This document shows positions 59,895-64,000 of a stretch of DNA of 64,000 bases, piece after piece. The position numbers and the translations under genes were made by a program. Numbering within the stretch: the stretch's first letter is position 1; every line of letters begins with the position of its first letter. Below the pieces are notes generated by a model that worked only from the letters and a program-made list of their open reading frames with translations, was not told the DNA's origin and searched no databases. The stretch covers positions 1 to 64,000 of the forward strand of contig NZ_MCIA01000031.1 in NCBI RefSeq assembly GCF_003609635.1, in the 5' to 3' direction. The DNA is from Lacrimispora algidixylanolytica. GTDB taxonomy: Bacteria; Bacillota; Clostridia; Lachnospirales; Lachnospiraceae.

Positions 59895-61493
59895 TCATTC
59901 CCCCCTTTCCATTGGAATAGCAATCTCCCACTGTACCCCTTCTTCTGACGTGAAACAAATGGTTCCCCCACATTCCTCAATAATTTTTTTCACAATGGAC
60001 AATCCACAGCCTCTTTGGCCTTCCTTGGTAGAGAATCCCTGATTAAATATCTTCTCTCCTAACTCCGGACTGATACCATTTCCGTTATCCTGAACCCGGA
60101 TGGTAAGGAATTGGTTTTCCTCAACAATCCGGATATCAATTCTCCCTGTTCCATCATTCTTCACCTCGTCAATAGAGTTTTCAATGAGATTACCAATGAC
60201 CGAACCGAGATCTTGGGCGTTCATCCCCTCTGGTAACCTACTGAGCCTTGAGCTCTCATCAATCGTTAGCTTAATCCTACATTCCTCTGCTTTGTTGTAC
60301 TTCGCTAGAAGTAGGGCAGATATGGACGAATCTTTGATCTGATTGGTAAGAATATGACTGACTTCCATTCTTATTCTGGCCACATCGGAGATAAACTGTA
60401 ACGCCTCTTCATACTCTTCCAATTGAATGAGTCCTGCAATGGTATGAAGTTTATTCATGAATTCATGATTCTGGGCACGAAGCGACCAGGCAAGCTTTTT
60501 GACTCCAGTCAGTTCTTCTGCCATTTTTCTAACTTCGGTTTTATCCCGGAAGCTGGCAATGACTCCAATCACCTGACCCTTACTAATAATCGGAATCCGG
60601 TTGGTTAAAATCACCGTATCTTGAAGTTTTTGCTCGTCATCAAATTCTGCCTTTTTGGTGCTTAAGATATTTATCATACGGGTATTTGGAATCATTTCTT
60701 CCACGTTACGTCCAATCACCTGATTCTTCATCTCTTCCTTATCAAACCCTAAAATCTGAAAGGCAGAATCATTCATTAACGTGATACGGCCTTCCTGATC
60801 AATGGCAACAAGACCTTCATGAATGGCATCCAGGATTCCGATTTTCTCATGATAAAGCTTTGTAATCTCATCCGGTTCCAGTCCAAGCAGAATTTTCTTA
60901 ATGTGGTTTGCCAGCAAAAAAGCTCCTATACTACCTGCAAACAGTCCCCCAAATCCAATTAATATAATGTAAAAGACAGCCAGATGTTTGGCCTTTTCAA
61001 TGCGTTCTATGAGAGTGCCAACAGAGACAAAACCGATCTCCTGATTCTGTTCATCATACACCGGAGCAAAGGCTCGAAGAGACTTTCCTAAGGTTCCGGT
61101 AGCTTGAGATACATAAGTCTCTCCAAGACGAACGACTCGGTACTCATCTCCGCCTTCAAATATTTTTCCGATCATTTGAGGATTGGGGTGGGAATACCTA
61201 ACCCCCTGATTATCTGCCACAATGATATAATCCACCAACTCCAGATTTTCAAGCTGCATATCTACATAAGAAGAGATTACCTTGGCATTCTTTTTTTCCA
61301 GGGCATTCACCACTTCGTTGGAATGTGCCACCAGCTCTGCCACATTCATGACATTGGTCTTTGCTTCTTTTTCTATGTTCCTAGTCATCCAGGATGCAAC
61401 AAAGGAAATAATAATAGCAATTGATACAAATACAACTGCAATGACCAACAAAATCATCATTGATTGCAGCTTCATTGGTTTTTTTCTATCCAT
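59895..61493 (-). CDS. Sensor histidine kinase, CitA/DcuS type
   Basis: A 532-residue membrane kinase. Helix 1 (13-35), an extracellular PDC/sCache domain (40-165) with the carboxylate-binding segments VRYSHPNPQMIG (Arg99, His102) and GKSLRAFAPVYD (Arg140), helix 2 (172-196), a PAS domain (215-320), the SpoOB-type H-box with His343 (QNHEFMNKLHTIAGL) and a HATPase_c domain (GSVIGNLIENSIDEV; VQDNGNGISPE; GCGLSIVKKI). The family senses citrate, malate, fumarate or succinate. With the malic enzyme and permease genes upstream, malate or a related C4 acid is the likely signal. Confidence 0.88.
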   Translation of the reverse strand: MDRKKPMKLQSMMILLVIAVVFVSIAIIISFVASWMTRNIEKEAKTNVMNVAELVAHSNEVVNALEKKNAKVISSYVDMQLENLELVDYIIVADNQGVRYSHPNPQMIGKIFEGGDEYRVVRLGETYVSQATGTLGKSLRAFAPVYDEQNQEIGFVSVGTLIERIEKAKHLAVFYIILIGFGGLFAGSIGAFLLANHIKKILLGLEPDEITKLYHEKIGILDAIHEGLVAIDQEGRITLMNDSAFQILGFDKEEMKNQVIGRNVEEMIPNTRMINILSTKKAEFDDEQKLQDTVILTNRIPIISKGQVIGVIASFRDKTEVRKMAEELTGVKKLAWSLRAQNHEFMNKLHTIAGLIQLEEYEEALQFISDVARIRMEVSHILTNQIKDSSISALLLAKYNKAEECRIKLTIDESSRLSRLPEGMNAQDLGSVIGNLIENSIDEVKNDGTGRIDIRIVEENQFLTIRVQDNGNGISPELGEKIFNQGFSTKEGQRGCGLSIVKKIIEECGGTICFTSEEGVQWEIAIPMERGE

Positions 61494-61659
61494 AGCACAA
61501 GTGATCCTTTCTCTACTTATTGTACCAAATTATACGTTGTATCACAATGTCATTTCTATCGTGCCATAGATACGCAAAAGATACCCCCAAGAGAAGCAAA
61601 CAGTTCAATTTCATCGTCTGCTTCTATGGGAGCATCTTTATTATGATGTCTGAAACATT

Positions 61660-62643
61660 TTATTTGGCTAATTCTCCGCTGCCTTTTGCCTCCATGAGTT
61701 TCATCTGCCTCTGTCTCATCTTTTTAAATACAAAGGAAACAATAAATGGACAGGTAATTGCCGATACCACACAAGCTGCTGCTACCTGAGCAGTTGCTGC
61801 CGCTGCAACCACCGCAAGGGAAGGATCTGCTGCTGCAACCGCCTCAGGCGTTGCCACCGCATTCCCGGCTGTGGAACCAGTAGCCAGACCAATGATCGGT
61901 TCTTCCTTAAACAGTTTTAAAAGTATGTATGCACCGATTCCTGTAAAGGATGCCACAATACCAAGAATAATACCAGGTCCTCCAGCTTTTACAATGGTTT
62001 CAAGGTTCATTCCAGCTCCAAGTGGGAAGGAAAAGAACGGAATTAGTAAAAGTTTGCTGCTTCCCAAAAAAGATCTCATATCGCTGTCAAGATTTCCTAG
62101 AATCATTCCAATGACGATAGGTATCATAACGGCAACCACAGCTTGCACAGGAACCACGGCTAGGCCGGAAGCCCCTAGTGCAACCAAGGTAAAGAATGGG
62201 CCATCTTTAATGGATAAAAGAGCATATGCTCCTACGTCTGTTTCATCACCGTACTGAGAGGCAAGAGAAGCATAAAGGCCACCGTTGCAATTGGTTAATG
62301 CCGCTAGTACTGCCAGGGGTGAAAGTCCAAGCACACCAGCCGAACCAAACACCTTGCCAACGAGAATACCAATTCCTGCACCTACGATAAACTTACCTGT
62401 AATCAGAATAGCACCTTTTTTTATCGCCTTAGGAGCCAGTTTAAAATGAATCTGGGAACCGATTAAGAACATGAAACAAGCCAAAATGGGCTGTGATGCG
62501 GATTTACTAAATAAAGCTGTGGTAAATCCTCCTAACTGTAAAAACTGTGGAAAAAATGTATTTACGATAACCCCCAGAAATAAGGGAACTACCATCATGC
62601 CACCCGGAATCTTATCTAGTGTTTTTTTAATTGGAATCTGCAT
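61660..62643 (-). CDS. KdgT-family (2-keto-3-deoxygluconate permease) transporter
   Basis: A 327-residue membrane protein with about ten helices. IPGGMMVVPLFLGVIVNTFF at the start, LTNCNGGLYASLASQYGDE and ATGSTAGNAVATPEAVAAAD are typical of the KDGT family. The name-giving substrate is 2-keto-3-deoxygluconate, but no KDG kinase, aldolase or uronate gene is nearby; instead it sits between a malic enzyme and a C4-dicarboxylate-type sensor. A hydroxy- or dicarboxylate such as malate is therefore a reasonable alternative substrate. AGGAGG before the ATG. Confidence 0.78.
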   Translation of the reverse strand: MQIPIKKTLDKIPGGMMVVPLFLGVIVNTFFPQFLQLGGFTTALFSKSASQPILACFMFLIGSQIHFKLAPKAIKKGAILITGKFIVGAGIGILVGKVFGSAGVLGLSPLAVLAALTNCNGGLYASLASQYGDETDVGAYALLSIKDGPFFTLVALGASGLAVVPVQAVVAVMIPIVIGMILGNLDSDMRSFLGSSKLLLIPFFSFPLGAGMNLETIVKAGGPGIILGIVASFTGIGAYILLKLFKEEPIIGLATGSTAGNAVATPEAVAAADPSLAVVAAAATAQVAAACVVSAITCPFIVSFVFKKMRQRQMKLMEAKGSGELAK

Positions 62644-62719
62644 AGCTCAATCCTCCTATTTTTCATACAAGCCTCACCTTTCCTGCCAGCTATTGATGCA
62701 GGTAATCAAAAAGCCTCTT

Positions 62720-63892
62720 CTATATTCTGGCAACACCAGTCTCTCTGGCTGCTTTTTTCACAGCTTCTGCCACGTTATCAGATACCTTTTTATCTAATGC
62801 ATTTGGAAGAACGTTTTCATCATTTAATTCCTCATCTGGAATCATGGAAGCAATGGCGTAAGCGGCTGCTAGCTTCATTTCCTCATTGATCTCCTTGGCT
62901 CTTACTTCCAAAGCGCCTTTAAAGATTCCTGGGAAGGCTAATACGTTATTTACCTGATTTGGGAAATCAGAACGTCCGGTTCCCATGACCTTCGCACCTG
63001 CTTCTTTTGCAAGATCAGGCATAATCTCTGGAGTCGGATTTGCCATTGCAAAGAGGATAGAATCCTTGTTCATGGAGCTTACCATTTCCTTACTTACGAT
63101 GCCAGGAGCGGAAACTCCAATAAATACATCAGCGCCCTTTAATGCTAGACTTAAATCCCCCTTTAAATGATCTGGGTTCGTGATTTTAGCAAGATCCTGC
63201 TTTGCATAATCAACATCTTCAATTCCATCATATAAAATTCCTACTTTATCGCAAACAATCAACTTGGATACGCCGCATACAAGTAATAGCTTAGAGATGG
63301 CTGTACCTGCTGCACCAGCACCATTTACTACCACAGTAACATCTTTGATGTCCTTGCCTACTACCTTTAGTGCGTTGATTACACCTGCTAAAACAACAAT
63401 AGCAGTTCCATGCTGGTCATCGTGAAATACAGGAATATCAAGTTCTTTCTTTAATCTCTCTTCTACCTCAAAACATCTTGGTGCGGAAATATCCTCAAGA
63501 TTGATTCCGCCAAATCCTGGTGCAATCATTTTAACGGCTGTTACAATTTCATCTGGTACTTTGGTGTCCAGACAAATTGGAAATGCATTGACACCAGCAA
63601 ATTCCTTAAACAATATGGACTTACCTTCCATAACAGGAAGACCAGCCTTTGGTCCGATATCTCCAAGTCCAAGAACTGCTGTTCCATCTGTAACCACTGC
63701 CACCATGTTGCCCTTTGAAGTATATTTATAAACATCGTCCTCATTTTCATGGATCTTCCGGCATGGCTCAGCAACACCTGGTGTGTAAGCAAGGCTTAAA
63801 TCATCTCTTGTAACTACCTTTACCTTAGACGTGATCTCCATCTTTCCTGCGTGACGTTCATGTAACTTTAAACTCTCCTCGAAATAATTCAT
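62720..63892 (-). CDS. NAD(P)-dependent malic enzyme
   Basis: A 390-residue malic enzyme of the short bacterial type, without a phosphotransacetylase domain. Seen: LSLAYTPGVAEPCRKIHEN with the catalytic Tyr, KAGLPVMEGKSILFKEFAGV with the Lys, EDISAPRCFEVEERL for metal binding, FHDDQHGTAIVVLAG, and the nucleotide fold VVVNGAGAAGTAISKLLL. Decarboxylates malate to pyruvate. First gene of the unit with KdgT, kinase and regulator downstream; its upstream end is 108 bases from the window edge. AGGGAAGGGG before the ATG. Confidence 0.9.
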   Translation of the reverse strand: MNYFEESLKLHERHAGKMEITSKVKVVTRDDLSLAYTPGVAEPCRKIHENEDDVYKYTSKGNMVAVVTDGTAVLGLGDIGPKAGLPVMEGKSILFKEFAGVNAFPICLDTKVPDEIVTAVKMIAPGFGGINLEDISAPRCFEVEERLKKELDIPVFHDDQHGTAIVVLAGVINALKVVGKDIKDVTVVVNGAGAAGTAISKLLLVCGVSKLIVCDKVGILYDGIEDVDYAKQDLAKITNPDHLKGDLSLALKGADVFIGVSAPGIVSKEMVSSMNKDSILFAMANPTPEIMPDLAKEAGAKVMGTGRSDFPNQVNNVLAFPGIFKGALEVRAKEINEEMKLAAAYAIASMIPDEELNDENVLPNALDKKVSDNVAEAVKKAARETGVARI

Positions 63893-64000
63893 AATGAATC
63901 CCCTTCCCTCTCAACTCAATTCTATCTTTTGTTGTTTTTGCTACAAAACGAGAATAACACATACGTATTATGATGAAAATATTATTACCATAAAGAAACC

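Noticed and set aside
61660-62643. Uronate catabolism (Kdg) locus
   Set aside because: The permease family name suggests it, but no KDG kinase, aldolase or uronate isomerase is near; neighbours point to C4 acids.
1-64000. CRISPR array, prophage or complete insertion sequence
   Set aside because: No regularly spaced direct repeats, phage structural genes or intact transposase with terminal repeats were seen on reading both strands.

Overview
The window looks like chromosome from an anaerobic Firmicute of the class Clostridia, probably a Lachnospiraceae of the Lacrimispora/'Clostridium' indolis type. This is inferred from moderate-to-low GC content, strong AGGAGG-type ribosome binding sites, frequent GTG and TTG starts, and gene content typical of fermenting anaerobes: ETF-linked dehydrogenases, butyrate-pathway enzymes, 4-hydroxybutyryl-CoA dehydratase and a xylan side-chain locus. 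No rRNA gene, intact tRNA gene, CRISPR array, phage module or intact insertion sequence was found.

Left part (1-7400). The first 1.2 kb is a scar zone: an SdpI-family remnant, a small membrane protein, a possible group II intron 3' end, an ISL3-type transposase remnant and a tRNA-Ala-like 3' half. Next come a MarR regulator with a clear self-overlapping operator and a flavin reductase. They are followed by a redox locus resembling the hydroxycinnamate/2-enoate reductase system of lactobacilli: a small FMN reductase, an 807-residue FMN-reductase/FMN-bind/FAD protein, a divergent LysR regulator and ApbE, the enzyme that attaches FMN covalently.

Middle part (7400-31700). This holds a stand-alone cellulose-synthase-like membrane glycosyltransferase with a c-di-GMP-binding PilZ domain. 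A sulfur-uptake/relay cluster follows (split YeeE/YedE transporter, two TusA-like proteins, a thioredoxin-reductase-like protein, LysR). Then come a flavodoxin-type reductase with its HxlR regulator beside a deleted copy of a related gene, and a glucuronoxylan locus (Gfo/Idh oxidoreductase, P-loop NTPase, AraC regulator, GH67 alpha-glucuronidase, sugar ABC transporter, DUF5060/DUF4038-type glycosidase). A subtilase, an HxlR/Old-Yellow-Enzyme pair, an exported protein of unknown function and an alpha/beta hydrolase complete the region. Several short C-terminal gene remnants show ongoing gene decay.

Right part (31862-63892), nearly all on the minus strand. One tightly packed array of 17 genes (51104 down to 31862) starts with a LysR regulator. 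It continues with an unusual acid-activation/aldehyde module (MaoC dehydratase fused to a Cys-rich domain, ACP, LuxE, LuxC, AMP-ligase), the acetyl-CoA-to-butyryl-CoA pathway (thiolase, crotonase, 3-hydroxybutyryl-CoA dehydrogenase, acyl-CoA dehydrogenase with its own EtfAB), LarA racemase, two GlcD-type FAD oxidases, a lactate permease and a second EtfAB pair whose alpha subunit carries a ferredoxin domain (the LctBCD-type electron-confurcating lactate dehydrogenase). Upstream lies a second operon for succinate semialdehyde/4-hydroxybutyrate to crotonyl-CoA (SucD, 4HbD, two CoA-transferases, AbfD). The window ends with a malic enzyme, a KdgT-family permease and a CitA/DcuS-type two-component system. 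Together these funnel lactate, malate and C4 acids into crotonyl-CoA and butyryl-CoA, with ETF complexes balancing NADH and ferredoxin. The LuxC/LuxE/ACP/MaoC/ligase module is the most likely undescribed system here.
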